Counted from the first letter of the stretch, positions 25,011 through 39,654 are shown. The stretch is DNA of 64,000 nucleotides from Lanius collurio (GCA_020086605.1 JACBWW010000017.1:17652443-17716442); one strand, 5' to 3'. Notes: generated by a model from the letters alone, not told the origin. Numbers and translations: made by a program.

Positions 25011-28000
25011 CGAATTCTTTATAGGTATTATTACTGATGTGAAAGATGCATTCATTTGTATCATAATAATGAGAGCATGGTTAGTGCGAAGCAACAGCAC
25101 ATACTATGGGCTTTTGATATTCCAGCTGAAATTTCTGTGAAGCTCCAAGAAAAGTTAAATTCTAGACAGAGGCCACTGTTTTCAGTGGTAGGAAAGAGGT
25201 TGAAAACCAGAAGTTATTCGGAAACTTCTTTTTTATTTTTTTTCTTTTAATTCTCCTTTTAAAATTACTTTTTTGTGAAGAATTGGGAACATTATATTAA
25301 ATTGGTTTTGAAATAAGTATTTTATTCTTCCTGGTATTTTTTACAGCAACACAACAAATCCTAGTATCTTGCAGAAAAAAAATTATTTCAGTGGCAAAGT
25401 CTGGTGAGATGGCAACACATTCCCTTCCAATCAGAACTGAGAATTTGGGCAGGGACATGAATTCACAGAGAGCACTCCTGTGCCCCATACAGGCCTTCTG
25501 CAATGCCAGTTGTACATTTGCTGTTTCTCTCAAGAGTGCAGGGTAAAACAGCTGCACTGGGAACAGGGATTTCTTCACCTATCCTGCTTGCTGAGATGAG
25601 GTTTTCTTCCAGGCTTTACATCTCAGGCAGGGGCCATGTTTCAGTGGGGCTCTATTCTTACAGATTTTTCCCCATCTCTCCTGAGAGTTGGTCTCCAGCT
25701 GTATCTCATTCAAGTTAATACTTACTGCATTAGGGAGTTGTCCCATTCCACCATTCTGACAGGACATCAGTTTTGCTGTCTCTGCCAACCCCAGCCCTTT
25801 GGAAACAGTAGAGGTTGTGTCTGGATACTGCTGGGCAAAGCAGACCTGTCAAAGAGAAGCTTCTCTGCTGGTGTATCACAGGTACACATATAGTCAGATT
25901 TTCTAGCCCTGAAAGATACTGTGTTCCAGGAGCAAAGAGCAAATAGGATCTCTAGACACTTCCCACCTTCTAGCAGCCTGATTAAACAGGGCTGACTGCC
26001 AATAAAGAAAGAAAACAATTTATTATCATGTGTATTGGAACCTGCTGGAAAATTGCTTACTGCTTACTGCATTGTCATTAACTCAGCAACAGATTTTCAC
26101 AAGGTTCCCATTTTCTCAAGCTAAGGGCTAAACTCATCCCAGATGTAACTTCATTAATGCCAATACAGCCACACTGAGAATAAATTTGGCCCCATGATTT
26201 AAGGATCTCTGTGTGCGGGGACCCCAGTCCATGTCCCTATGCCAAACAACAAAAAGGCCAACTTCTCGGATTCACAGAGGTTTTTCCCTAACTGTTCTTC
26301 TCTAACTGTTCTTCAGCAAAGACTATTTAAAATTAAACAACTCATGGTCAGGTACCTCTCTGGACCAGGAGCTCGACTGCTGAGAGTGTTTTTTCTGGTA
26401 CTGCATGAGCCAGGGCCAGAAGAAGGAGGCATGTAGATGAGAGGAGGATTTACAGCCCCATACTGTATTCATCCGGGACTCAAGCATGGCTACAGCCCAG
26501 GCAGATTGTGTGACAATTCACTTCAAGCACTTCAGATATGGTTACCATAGTTGTTCTAGGGGTAGAGAGATCAAACAGATCTTTCTAAGACAGGGAGATG
26601 GATTAAGAAATGTCATGAAGGCCGTTAAGAATATGGAGCACCACGTGTTTCCAGAACTCTCCTTACTGGTAATTTACTGTGTTAAATTTAAAGAGTGTAT
26701 CTTTCAGGCATTGTATAAATGGAAGGATCTGTGTGCCCATACTAGAAAGTCTCTTTACAAGTACAGTAATGTCTCTGACATTGCAGACTAGTCAGAGTAT
26801 TCTCAGGCTACCCAAGGTTTCGTTCAGGTACTTGCCAATGAAAAGTGTTACTAAGTTTTTATGAAGAGTTACATTCCTGAAGCCAAAAACTCTGCACTCC
26901 ATACAGACCTCAGCACACTTAGTACCCAGCATTCCTCATAATTAAAGTTTGAATGGCTTCTATAAAAATACCACTGATCAAGATTTTCTGTCCATAATTC
27001 AGACATGTCTTTCAACACTCTGTTGTGCTTAGGTGTTACTAGTCATAAGAATAACTTTATAGTTTAGTCAATGCTCAAATTGAGCAGCCAAACCAGAAAG
27101 CATTTCCTCAATTTCCCTTCTGAGGCAGTTAAATATCTCCACACAATCTTTTAATTTCAATGTTATACTCACATTAATGACATTTATTCACTTCATAAGA
27201 GTTTTATGTGTGTATCAGAACATAGAACCAAGCTCAGATTTAGATTTAATTTCAAAATATTGGTCTTTCCTTTAAAAAATTTATTATTTGCCAGCGTTTG
27301 TACCAAAACAATACATTGTTTTTATCTGTTGCACAAAGTGTTACATTTCACTCTGCACTCTCATTTTTGTGTTACTGCCCTGGGCTCTGCGTGAGTTTAA
27401 GTGCTTAAAGTTTGGCAATTGCTTAAATATTTTGTGAGGTCTCAGGCCTCACAGAACTACTGAAGAGACATGTAAGGGTTGTTTCTCTTTTAAAGAAAGG
27501 TGAATGAGTGGTACTTGAGGGTGTTTAGTGTCTTGAAATCACTTAGGGCTTATTTATTCTTGGACAGGAAATTTCTGTGGTTAATTTTGAAGCCTTAAAG
27601 TTATGGAGGAAAAAGCAAAGACTTTTGAAAATGGAGAAAATGCATGTTTGGTTTGGATTTGAGGGGGTTTTTCTCTGTTCTTAAGTCCAACATCTGAAGC
27701 TAGAAATGTCAAGCAGTTTGTGGAGTGGTTCAGAGGTCACTCCTGTGCACTGTCACGGCTGGTGACAGACCCACTATGCTGGGAGCTGTCTCCACTCAGA
27801 AGAGGTTTTCTGATTGCTGTTTGTAATGCTAAACACGTCGGTAGCTCATCTGGTCTTAGGGGCCTCAGAAGCCTTAGGAGTTGTGGAGATTTCCTGTGTG
27901 CCAAGGGTACTGTGATCTGTTGCCACCTGCTCCAAATCCCTTGTAGTCCTGAATCCTTAAAGGACATTCTGGATCAAACTATCCCTTTTCCAGCTTTGCA

Positions 28001-31000
28001 GCTTACTGATTAAGGCAGGGACAGCAACAGTGAGGGCTGAGGCACAGATAGCTCCCCCCAAGCAGTGACATCTTTCTTGAGGTGTCTCTCCCCTTTGGAG
28101 ATCGGGCATGGATGGGACTGGTTTGTCTGGTGAAGTTTGCTTCCCCATGAGCTTTGGCAGCAACAAATTCCTGGAGAGCAGTGTGCCAATGCTTACTTTG
28201 CAAGGGAGAAAACATTAATCTCTTCTCCTTTCCTTCTTTTTGCAGTGACAGAGGTGGAACACCCCTGGGACCTGTCTATGGTGTTTCTTACAAGTTTTAG
28301 CACTAGAAGGTTTCTGTTTTGGCGCCAGGGCTTCACCCCTCTCCTACACATTATCATAAGACAGCATCTTAGGTGGCATTTCTGGCTGTCGTTGCATTCT
28401 GCACCAGAAGGGATTCAGTTATGCCACATTTCATCTATGATTTATATTTTTTGCCTCTATCCACTCTTTTCCCTCTTCCTGGTTGTTTATTTTACTTTTT
28501 GTGTTTTTCTCAGATGTCCCTTGTTTAAATGTTAAGAGGCTGTTTTCATATTAGTGTGTTTATATTTTCAACATCTGTTTATTTTGCTACAGAACACTCC
28601 AAATGACCTGGCAAAAGAAGTAGCAGTGTTTATAAATATAGCCATTACTTTAATTATTCTGATTTTTAACTTACAGTGTATTTTTATGTGACTCAAGAGA
28701 TTAAAACAGAAAAATTCCAGGCCACACTTAATCAAATAAGTATTACTTTGTTTAACTGTATTATCAGCAAGAAAGTCTGGTCTTGGCTCACTGCAAGATG
28801 ACTTTTATATTTGTCACCAGAGGCTCTCAAAATTTCAGCCTACTTTTTTTTCAGGTAATGACACTCCAGTATCCTGGCTTTCACTAAGAATGTAGCAAGA
28901 CATTCTTTTTTTCCTTTTGAACTTAGATGATTTTAATTACAGGAGGTTTTACAGAGAAGACAGCTCCTTTATTATTTGGATCCAGATTGCTGATTGTAAC
29001 TTCCACGACTTCTATAAAATACATCCCTTTTCCTAAATCCTTTACCTAGTGTAGCTTTCACCTCTCAGCTCAGGCTGTTCTGGTGCAGCAAACACTCTCT
29101 ACAATGATGTGTTGCCGATGCATTTCCCCTGTATCCAAGGTACACTGGGTCCAGCCTTCTTTTTGCAATGGAGTTCAACGAGGGAAGAATTAATCAAGCT
29201 TCTAATTTCCTGAGTTTATAATGGAACAAAATTCTTTTCAGATTCTTATTCCAGTTCTCTTGTTAGTGGTGGAAAAATGTGCAGTGATACAGCAGTGAGT
29301 GTCATGCACACTGCAGCTTATTTCAGCAATACAGATTCTCAGAACAGCCACATGCTTTGTTTTAATAGAGAAATAACAGGAAAAGCATTCAACTAAAAGC
29401 AGCTCGTTCATGTTACATAGATTTTGCAATTAATTTTGGATTGCATATGCATAGATTCATATTCATAAGAGCCCAATGTTATGTTATATATGAGATCTAC
29501 CTTTGGTTGTGTCTTAGCCTAAGTCACTTATCACTCAAGTGTAGAAATGTTTTCAGTTGACCTGTTGCTCTCACATTTTTGATGGATTTTTTTGTCCATG
29601 TGGGAGTAAAAGGGCTATTGCAATGATGGTGCCTAAAACAGAAGAGAAGAAATTTGACAAAAACATCTCAGTGAATGTTATGCTGCTGTGTGCCTTTGAA
29701 TCCCTGACTGCAATGGTAGAGTTCTACTTAGGCCCCAGGTTGCCACCGGCACCTTCTTTCTGTATCATTTTTTTTTTCTCATTCTTTGTCATCATTTTTC
29801 CCATGCCTAGTAGAAAATAAGAGACATTTCCTTGGCACCACATCTAGCTGTACCTTTTAAAGGACTCAGTACATGCAAACTCTCTCCTCTACTTATTGCC
29901 TGAGTCTTTCTCATTTGAACTCAGAACTGTTTCTCAGAAAAGTCTTTTACAGTAATGAAAACTTTCTTTTTGCACTTTCCATTCAGGTTTTCTCCTATAG
30001 ACTTAACTTTCCAAGAGACCAATTATTAGCATTCTTTAAATAATATTCTTGTGAATGGGAGAGCCATAAGAATGTTATTAAAATTTCATAGGGTGAGAAA
30101 ACTGTGGCCCCCACTGAAAACTGTGCTATAACATAGCACCTGTAGGAAAAAAAGGTCGAAATTTTGGTAGTTTCCCACATGATCTCACAAAATTACAGGT
30201 TTGAAGGTGGGAGAGTATTGGATTTTATGTTGAATGTGCATAGCCCCTTTTTATTTGCTCTGTTTGGGCTTATTTGTCTAAAAAAGATTTTTGTTGCCTA
30301 GAACTTTTGTAGTGATTTGTGAGAGACATTTCAGGAAGGAAAAAATGAGTTGGTGACAGTTAGACTTTTTTTTTTTGAGACTATTCTATACAAAGCCAAA
30401 ATGCTTAAAGTGAGCTTAATGATGGCTCTTCTGATATACTTGACACAATTTTCTGCTCAGTGAATGAGACCACATCTGAGACTTCCTTAACAACAAGTCC
30501 CAAATAAAGTAAGTTATTAAACTGAAACTAGAGCTGGGAGTGTTTTGCCAACAGCCAGGGAAACTATAGGTGCTGGTAAGCCAGCTGGGAACATTATCAG
30601 GGACAGAATGCCACTCCAGCTCCAACCCCATGAATTATTTTACGGTGGCAGGAGGTCTGTGGGAGTGTTTATATTTCCTGTCTGACATCCCTGTGTTTCA
30701 TCTTTATTACGTGTGACAGATGGCATGTTTTTATTAAGCAGTGCTTGCAGGACAGCTTCCCTCTAGATAAGGAATCAGTAAGCCAGAGAGCAGTGGCCAT
30801 CTCTAGAGAGCTGCAGGAAAGAAGGCTTGGGGTGAAAGACCACCATATATTTTCAAGGGCTAAAATTTCTTGATGCTAGGGAAAATGAAGAATTTGGAAG
30901 AAAGAGCAGGGTTCTATAGTCCATAGGTAACATATGAGCAGTCAGATTTGAAAAAGTTCCTGATAAGTGTTTTACCAGTGTGAGCTGTTGGGTGTATGTC

Positions 31001-34000
31001 CTACCAGCCCTCTTCTTCCTACCACACCCCATGTTTTTTACAGGAAGGAAAACTGAAGTCTGTGTTGGAGCACCCAGGCAATTCCACAGTCAGGATCAGT
31101 ATCCTACACACATCCGTCTCTCTTGGTCTACCTTTGGATCCTACTGTAGCTACCAAACCCAAGCTCTTCTCATACAGTCCATAGGATTCTTATGCCAAAG
31201 AACCTTTCACAAATTTGGCAGTGCTTTGGCCCAGGTAGGAGCAATGTCTGTCTGAGCAGCCTTGTGGTCCCAGTAGCCCATGATCTTCTTCCCCAGCTTC
31301 CCACAGACCATAATGCTGTCACAAATGATATGGTTCTTTTTACAGACATGTCTAAATCAGCTGTAAAGTTGTCTACAAAATATTATCACATTTTAAATAA
31401 TAAAAAGAATCACTGATTTTTGAATAAAAAACTGAAATCTGCTACATGAATTGTCCAACTATATGTGCAATCTTTGCAGTTGTGCATTTTAGGGAAAAAG
31501 TTAGAATGGAAAGTTCTGAATTGTTTTCCAAGAGAAGTATGTAATAAAGAGCTCATGTATGAAAACAACACATTCCCTTGAACATGTAATAATTATATGA
31601 CCGATCTATTTAGATAGGAATAAGGACTCAGGAAAAAATTAGCAACATAGGAAATTACAGTTTCTCTTTTATAGTCACTCTATATGTTGAAAAGTCATAG
31701 GTTATTCTGTAAGACATGAATCAATAAATGACAAGCTTTAAAATAGGTTTTTTAATTAATGCTTTTATTTAAATACAGAATAACATTAACATTGACTCTT
31801 TTAGGTTTACAAGGATGCTATTATGACTGGCAGATGTGAAATTTAACACAGACAAACCACATCCTGCAGAGACTGTATTTCATTTTATGGCATTCACCTG
31901 ATAGCTTGCAATTCTCAGTTTGGAGTTCCTTCAGCAGTATTAAAAAAGCCAGCTCCTGAAACTGAGTGCCCAAAAACCCCACACGTAAATTCACACCCAT
32001 GATCTCTCAGAACTCATTTCCCACTCTCTCACTGTAAAATCTTAGGGTTTGAAAATGAAACAACTTTCAAGCCTTAAAAGTGAAATTCACTTCCCCTGCA
32101 TGGTATCATAGTAATCAAATTTTTATGGGTGGAGTATGGTAGGGGAGAGGGAGGAAAAATTTACACTCCAGAAGTGTGGGGTCAAATCAGGAGGTCCTAC
32201 ACAGTCCTCCCTTCCTCCCTCTCTTGCCGTTGCTCCTTTTTCTGGCATATTGACAATATCAGCAGCTGTGGTTCTTCACATGCATGAAAAGCTGCAGGCT
32301 GCCTACAACCAGAAGCTCTTTCTCCAGCCCACTGTGGCCTCTGCTCTAGTATTTCCTGTCCCCTTGGGTTCCCCTCTATTCATCCTTATCTTGAGACTTG
32401 CTTGGTGTTAGCTGCCTGATTAGTCGAACCATTTAGGTCCTAGTACAGAGCTTCTGAAGGCAGGAAGAGCTTTTCCGATGAATTAGAGATTTAAACTCAA
32501 GGTAGGTCCCTTAAAACAAACAGAATCTTATGAAGTGGCAAGGTGACTGTAACTGGAGAATCTGGGACTGGTGCTGGATAAAATTTTTGGGATTCACCAG
32601 CAGTGGTAAGGGCAAACCCAGACTGTCTAAATTAGACTTCAATAAAGTGCATTAATACAAATCTCCTGGAGCAGTAGAGTGAAAACTGGACATTTAGAGT
32701 ATGTATGCCAGAGGTGCTATTAGAAATTAACTCAAATAAGTAGAAGTAGGTCTATGAGTATAAAAATGTAATGTCCTTATAGAAAGTATCATTAGATGAA
32801 TTTGACTGTTGCCATCACCACAAGGGACAAGTATTGCAAATACCATAACTAAAATACAGAGATACTTTTTATCCATCTGCAAATACATGGCTTTCAAATA
32901 AGGTACAAACTCTGAGAGTTGTCAGAACTAAAAATACTATCTTTGCTACAGAATAGAAATTGAGCAAAGCCAAGCAAAAAGTTCAATTATATGTGCATGA
33001 ATCTGATTTAAGAACATTCCCTAGATGAGACAGTGTTAGATAAGATTTGCAAAGGCTGCAGCTGATGGAGAAATTGCATAGAAATAAATTCTGACTGTTA
33101 GGATGGGAAGGATTGTACTGGATTATCATTCTGGTTTATTGGGGCAGAGGCTCCTGAATTGTTGGAGAAAACTGTGTTGTGAAGAATATGTGAATGTAAT
33201 CAGCTAGAAGTGTAAAAAAGTGAGAAATATTGGCTTTTTATAACAGATGAACAGTGGCAGGGAAGCACTGTTAAACATACACCAAAATTCAGGCCAAATT
33301 AAGCAAAAATTTTCATGATGTGGTACAGGAAAATTGGCCACTGGTAACAAAGTAACTTTCGATTTGTGTGTGTTGGCTGGAAAAAAAATCTCTTCAACAT
33401 TTCCTGGACTATTATTCTTGCTTCTCTGAGGTGGCCTTGCTTAAAGAAACTACAGGTGATTGTGTGCACCCAGTTTGATTTTGCTACACATTTTATTTTA
33501 CCTGGAAGTATTTGAACACGGCTTTAGGGCACAGGACATGATTTTAAGTACTTCATAAAGAAACAGGGTTTTAAATGTATCTTACCATTTACACATGACA
33601 AGTTTTGGGGGACATGATGTCTGAATTATAAAATATCCATGAAAACAATTGTTGAGTCATACACTGATCACTGTTTAGCCCTTTGATGATAGAAAAAAAT
33701 GAAAGACAGTTCTGTGGGTGCTGCCATGTTTCTCTCTAATCACTAACATTACTTTTTTAGGTGTTTTTGTCTGGACAATGCACTTGCCAGGTCAGGAACT
33801 GGTATTGCTGGCGGTCCTTCTTGGGGATCATGGCTGAAGGAAGACAGTGTCAGCTCTAAAGCTGCAACAATTTAATATACACACCCTGGCACTGTCTGAG
33901 GTAAAAGCCAAGACTCTGACACAGCAGTATTTCCAGATCTGTGCTTTGTGCACACTCATGTTGACTTTTAACTGATATCCTGAGAAAACTACAAATAAAA

Positions 34001-35519
34001 CAGTGGTTTTCAAGTCTCCAGGGACTGATACCAAGTGTTGGATTTAGATTTTAGTTTTCTGAATTTACACCATTTTTCCATGTCTTGTTTCCTTCTGTCA
34101 TTTTCAACAAACACTCAGACACTGTGACAAAATCCCTGGTGCTCAAGTTTCAGTTTCAAACAGGGCTAGCAGCTAACTTGGACACTTGCATGACTTGCAA
34201 TAATTTGGAGACATGGTGTGATTTGAGTAACCAAAAATTACAGTGCATAATTCTGCAGCTGATGGTATTTGTCATCATTTACAGATTTAAGTAAGAAAAA
34301 GTTTGTAGTATCAGAGAGGAATTAACTGAAACAATTTGCACCTAAATTATATTCTTTCGTAAGTAAAATACAAATATAGCTATCTGTGAAGATAAAGTAT
34401 GGGTTCCAAATAATTTCTAAAAATACCTTGCAGCTAAAATGCCAGTCAAATCAATAGCTATTTTTATTGTATGCTATTAGTAAGATTTAAATTAAAGCTT
34501 TCCTACCTACAGGCTATGAATAAAGTCACTACACCAATACAGGGTACTGGTGTCTACTCCAGACATTTCCAGAATCCTTGGCACCAATTACTCAGTTGTG
34601 GACCAAAGGCTACAAAATTACCAAAGCAGTTACACATTTCTTAGTTCTTCCCTGACTAAGAAGGAGGGAGTGCAAGTTGTGCTGTTCTCACCACCTGAAC
34701 CTTGTTAGAGGAACAAGGTTCCAGCACTGGATGCCAGTATTTTAAGGAATGTAACAGAGCTTTCTATCTCTGAAAGTACTTCCTGCTCTACTTTCTCTGA
34801 TGCAGCCTGTGGTTCAGAGAGGGTCCTGTAGAAACTTCACCATCTAGCCTCCAGCCTATCTGGAGCAGTTCATGGTTCGTCCACATATTAATTCTTAGAT
34901 CTTTTCACAGGTGAAATTTTGGCTGGTTGTGTTTTTAGATACAGTAGAGTGAGCTGGTTTTTTCTGATTTTTTTTATTACATTCCCATATCAAAGCCATT
35001 GCTGTTTTCCTGATAACTTTGTCTTGCTGCATTCTTGGGAAATAAAGAGAAAGGTGCTATAACACTTTGGTCCCAAATACAGTGGTCTCATTTTCATGAA
35101 TCTTCACAAGAACATACCTTCTCTGGTGGCTGCTCTTATCTCCAGAGAATGGCAGTATGCCAATAATAACACACTGTTTTTCACTGCAGAACCTTATTGA
35201 AGGCTTCAAACCCTGGGCAGGGTGCCTGCATGGTCCTGCACCCTTTTCCTTGCCCCACCAGGCATCCTTCACCCCAGGCAGCCCCTTGCGTGCACCAAAT
35301 GTGGGTTGTGGTGCAGAGCATGGATGCTGGTGCATTCTTACCTTGGCACACATCCAAAGGGGTGAGGCAGGTACCTTGGCAGCACTGCTCTGCATCTGTC
35401 CATGGGGGCACTTAGGGCTCCATCATGTCCCAGCAGGTCTGCCAGCTTGGATCATGGGCTGTCCTGACTGCTCAGGGCTCTCTTGAACACAGACTCTGTA
35501 TGGGGATGTTTGAATGCCT
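25011..35519. other. Intergenic DNA, no gene recognised
   Basis: About 10 kb of single-copy AT-rich DNA. The longest open frame (28,137-28,535, 132 codons) has no signal, domain or codon pattern that I recognise. A tiny antisense CR1-like trace may exist near 30,181-30,225. A GC-richer patch at 35,190-35,480 carries overlapping frames of about 110 codons on both strands, again attributable to composition. Confidence 0.55.
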
Positions 35520-35830
35520 TTGAATAGCTCATTTGCTTTTCAGAAACTATTTTTCCCCCCTAATAGTGTTTTCACAAGATTAAATAAGTGTGAAATGAGC
35601 ATTTATATGATCCCTGCCTATAAAAGATGTTATCTGCCTACTGAGCTTCCCTCCCCTGTTTGCTAATGGGAGTCAAGTCCTTCAATTCATGGTGCTAAAT
35701 TTACTGTAATTAATTATATCTCTGTTCCAGCGATGTGCTCATAATGGGTAACAATTGTTTGCTTTGCATAGACAGATGTTCCCTCTGTACTGTCACAAGC
35801 ATGCCTGGGCTGGGATATGAGTAAGGTCAC
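35520..35830. promoter_or_regulatory. Possible conserved enhancer-like block
   Basis: Non-repetitive stretch with a cluster of developmental factor-like sites: TAATTAATTA homeodomain core near 35,707-35,716, a palindromic SOX-like AACAATTGTT at 35,750-35,759, and a POU-octamer-like TTTGCATA at 35,763-35,770, with no CR1 sequence. The look is that of a vertebrate conserved non-coding element, but conservation cannot be seen from one sequence. Treat as a hypothesis. Confidence 0.22.
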
Positions 35831-36643
35831 AGAGGTGACTGAAGATTAAGCTTTACATTGCAGCAAGAAATCAGACCAGTACTTTTCATATATTCATTTA
35901 GAAACTTTATTATTTTTGTAAGGTTTTCATAGGCTAAGAAACACAAATTGCAACAGAAGACAATTTCACACATGAGATACTGCCGTATGAAGTGGAGAAT
36001 GCTTATATTCAATGGATACTGCAAAAGAAAGTTTTACAAAACTATTGCCATTAGAGGTGTTCAGGTGAAGGATAATACTGGGTGACTTTTTTCCCTGCTT
36101 TGTTTTGCAGGGGGATGAAAGGGAATTGAACTTCTGCACCACTAAAAACTGTAGGTTTAATATCTAGATATCTAGGTGTTTAGGACAGTTGCAGAATCTC
36201 TATCTAAAACCTGTTTCTTAGGATACTGTAGCACTATAATAATTATCTCCTGTTACTGTTAAAGAAAAATACCAGCCTGGCATGCTCCAAAGCTCATGGA
36301 TGACAGACTCCTGGTGCCCCTGAGAGGCAAATGAAACCCTCGCTGGGGCCATGTCGGGCTGTTGATCGCTCTCTGCCAGAGCGAGCCATGGCTACGCCCA
36401 CAGCTGGAGCTGTGTAGGTGAACAGGCTGTTACAGACCTGACTTTGTAATAGACATTCGTGTGTGAAGATGGTGCATTGTGTGTTTTACTAGACAGGTAA
36501 GTTGCTTTGTGGTGAGCAGGCCCAGTTAGGAGTAAAGATCCGCTATGTTTTTTCCCAGTCTGGCAGATCAACTTGTATGTCACTCAATTTGTTTCTTTGA
36601 TTGTGGATCAGAGGCCTCAAACCTGACTTCTTGGCAACTGTTG
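35831..36643. other. Intergenic DNA, no gene recognised
   Basis: No gene or clear repeat. A short CpG-containing patch near 36,330-36,410 includes a small potential stem (CGCTCT...AGAGCG), too short to interpret. Confidence 0.5.
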
Positions 36644-36749
36644 GTGAAAAGTACTGCACAGAACTAGGTGCTCATCTAACTAACATGGAGCATAACTTTA
36701 TGAAATGTGAAAAGTAGTGTGCAAAACTAGGTGCATATATAATTAACAT
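36644..36749 (+). repeat. Old imperfect direct duplication, 63-bp period
   Basis: A 43-bp segment at 36,644-36,686 beginning GTGAAAAGTACTGCACAGAA recurs at 36,707-36,749 as GTGAAAAGTAGTGTGCAAAA, with roughly 80 percent identity across the full 43 bases and both copies ending in TAACAT. This looks like an ancient local tandem duplication of a 63-bp unit; no function is evident. Confidence 0.75.
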
Positions 36750-37551
36750 TGCTTCTTCAATTTGTACAAATAAAAATAACTATTTGTATTCTATGTCTTA
36801 CAATGGTTCTCAATGGTAAAACTTCAGTGTTATAAACAAAACACTGCAAATAGATTCAATTCAAAGTTCATTTCTTTGTCCCTTAACGTGAACTATATTT
36901 GATTAAATGGAAGGATTTCTGGACTGAAACTTGTCTACCAAAAAGAAGTCTGGAAAACAGTTGTGAACATTTTACAGCTGACTTATGAACTCTTGAAAAT
37001 ATGAGCTTTCCCTAAAGTTTGGCAGGAGACAATACCCTTTTACTAATCTGGCTTACAGGTGATGCTGGGTTTATTATGCTCAAACACTGCCTTTTTTGAA
37101 ACCTTTGAGTGGTGGAATGCCTGTGTCTGTAGCCCTGTAGCTATAGCTCTTGAGATGTAGTTGTTCACAGAGACTTCTTTCTCAGTTTTGAAAATGTAAC
37201 TTTTATTTTTTAAATTTGCTAAAAGTAGAATTTCAACATTGTATTTAGGGGAGAAAATACCATCTTAAAGGAGATATAAAAGAATTACAAGTAGAAATTT
37301 TTTTAGCCTCTCGAAGGATGTTTCAGCAGGCCTCTATATTTGCCAAATATTTTTCAACATAAAAGACTTACTGTTGCATCTTTTCTCTCCTGATATTTTG
37401 GCAACACTGGGTATGAGCCTGCTGCATTATGGAAACTGGACACTTTGGATATGTTATTGTCCAACATTTAATCAAATTTTCAACCTATCCATATGGACAT
37501 AACCTAAGTTTTTCAGATACACATTTTCCTGTTGGCCAACAGTCTAGCAAG

Positions 37552-37591
37552 ACTAAGTTAACTAAATAACTAAGTTAACTAACTAAATAAC
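37552..37591 (+). repeat. Short tandem repeat of TAAGTTAACTAAATAAC unit
   Basis: A 17-bp unit (TAAGTTAACTAAATAAC) occurs twice with a 4-base slip (ACTA) in the second copy. Simple slippage repeat in AT-rich non-coding DNA. Confidence 0.7.
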
Positions 37592-39654
37592 GAAACTCCT
37601 CCTTTGGGAAGCATGTCATCTGTGAAAGGCTTAATTTGGGAGATGCTTGGATTAAAAATGTGCTTAAGTGATGTAGGCACCAAGGAACCAGGTGAGCATG
37701 ATGTCTCTAAGTTTCCAGTAGTGATTAATGTGTCATTCAAGCTGTATTTTGGAGCCCTGAGGCCCCTCTAGCAGGTTTGTGGGTGAAAGCTGGGGAACAT
37801 GGTGAAAAAAAAAAGTGAAGAGACAGCAATGAAAAGTAACATATTAATGAAAAGCAATGTAATATTGTATATTTATTTTTTAAGAAATATGGAGGTTAGC
37901 TATATTCTTATGGCTGATAAAATATCTGATTAATTGGAAGAATGATGTGGAAGCAGGACACACTCTGAAGAATACACAATGAAATTTTTGTTCCTACCTA
38001 CCAGTCAGAACTTTTTCTCTTCCTGCTACTGTTCTATCTTTTCCTGCATCTTTTGTTTTATTTGGGAATTCTGGATCATTTCAATAAGTTGTTAGGTTCT
38101 ATGGCAATTGGAGAAGTAGTGAAATTATGAATTCCTAAGAAAATCAGGTAGTCAAGAGGAGAGCACAAATTCAAGTCAAACTGCTTAGCAGTCTCTGCAG
38201 AGCATGATTTAACTTTACTTAGCATTTAACAACAGCTTCATTTACATTAAAGATTTATAAAATTAAGATAATAAGCTCCTAATAAAAATTCCTGATGCTT
38301 CCTGTATGTCTTTCTGCAAAATCAAAGAATATTAATTTCAACTTTCTTGATCTTTTGGATTCCAAATATTTTGGATTCCTTAGGAAAAAATTAAAACTTA
38401 TTAAGAAGATAATGCCTCGCCTTGTTAAAGAGTTTTTGCAAGCTTTATATTTCCTTTGAAAATAGATGTTTCCATTGGAAATGTTTAAAGTAAAAGCAAA
38501 ATTTCTCTTCAAATCCATCTAGGAAAAAAATGCTAGTGTACTCATTAAAACAACTGTATTTGTTTAATACTTTCATATATTGAATTAAACAGAAATCATG
38601 CATATTTACATAGAGGTCCATAGATGAGGGAGAGGGGAGCGGGTGCAGAGCACTGCATGGTGGGGATGGTTCAGATGCAGAGCGGGCTGCTCTGTGAGGA
38701 CCCCAGTGCCCTGCAGCAGCTGCATTTGGCATCCTGGTGGATGAGCAGCAATGTTGGTTCTACTCCTTCATGAGGAGAGGTTGTCATTGACACAGGCCAG
38801 CATAACACACTTTGATAGAGAAATGAAAAGATTAAAAATATTTTGGACAATAGAATATAAAGTAGAAAAGTTCTAAGTATATAGAGTGTCACACATATTT
38901 TCCCTGCCTCAAACTGGAACATGGCATATTAATGAACACTTGCACCTTTTTCTTTTGATGAAACCTTTCACAAGCTCAGAATTTTATCTGTTTGGGCAGA
39001 TAATTAAGTACTGATCTGCTTTTTAAAATTATACAATTCCTCTATGACCAGTTTGAATTTAAAAGCCATGATTTATCAGAATATTTTTCTAACTATGAAT
39101 TTACTGCCAGATACAATTATACTAACAAAACATACATATCAAAAGTACAACTACAGATTACTTATGCTGTAAAAAAAAAAGCCCAGTAACAGCATATTGA
39201 TCAGGTAGTTCTCAATCTCATAAAAGCCCCTTCTTAATATCCCCTCTAAATATTTTGGGGAAACCAAGCCCAGCAGAAGTAGATAAACTCATAGAGTAGG
39301 GTGAAAGGGTAACTGACTTTCTGAGACATACTGTACTAATCTCAAAAACATAATGAAATTAATCTGTGCAGTGGCGTGGGGGTAATTCTTTTTATGATGG
39401 ATTGCTGTTTTTCTACATCTTACTTTGTCCTAACAAAATTGTTGTGTGATCCTACTATGCAGATCCATCACTATCACAGTGAAACATACTCCAAAACTAA
39501 AAGACATAGGAAAGGAAATTAGTTTGAAGTGATTTTCTGTGAAAACACAATATTCAAAAAAAAAAAAAAGATGTTTTGCATTTTTTCCCAAACATCTTGA
39601 GCAGAACATAAAAAATGGAGCTGTTAATTTCAGGCAGATTGTGTGGTTCTTGGG
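37592..39654. other. Intergenic DNA, no gene recognised
   Basis: AT-rich sequence. A small GC-richer island at about 38,610-38,770 stands out from its surroundings, but its open frames are not recognisable and it has no CpG-island character. Confidence 0.5.

Noticed and set aside
28317..28333. TGGCGCCAGGG string resembling a retroviral tRNA primer-binding site
   Set aside because: Does not match a full primer-binding site, and no flanking LTR pair, TG...CA ends or gag/pol-like frames were found.
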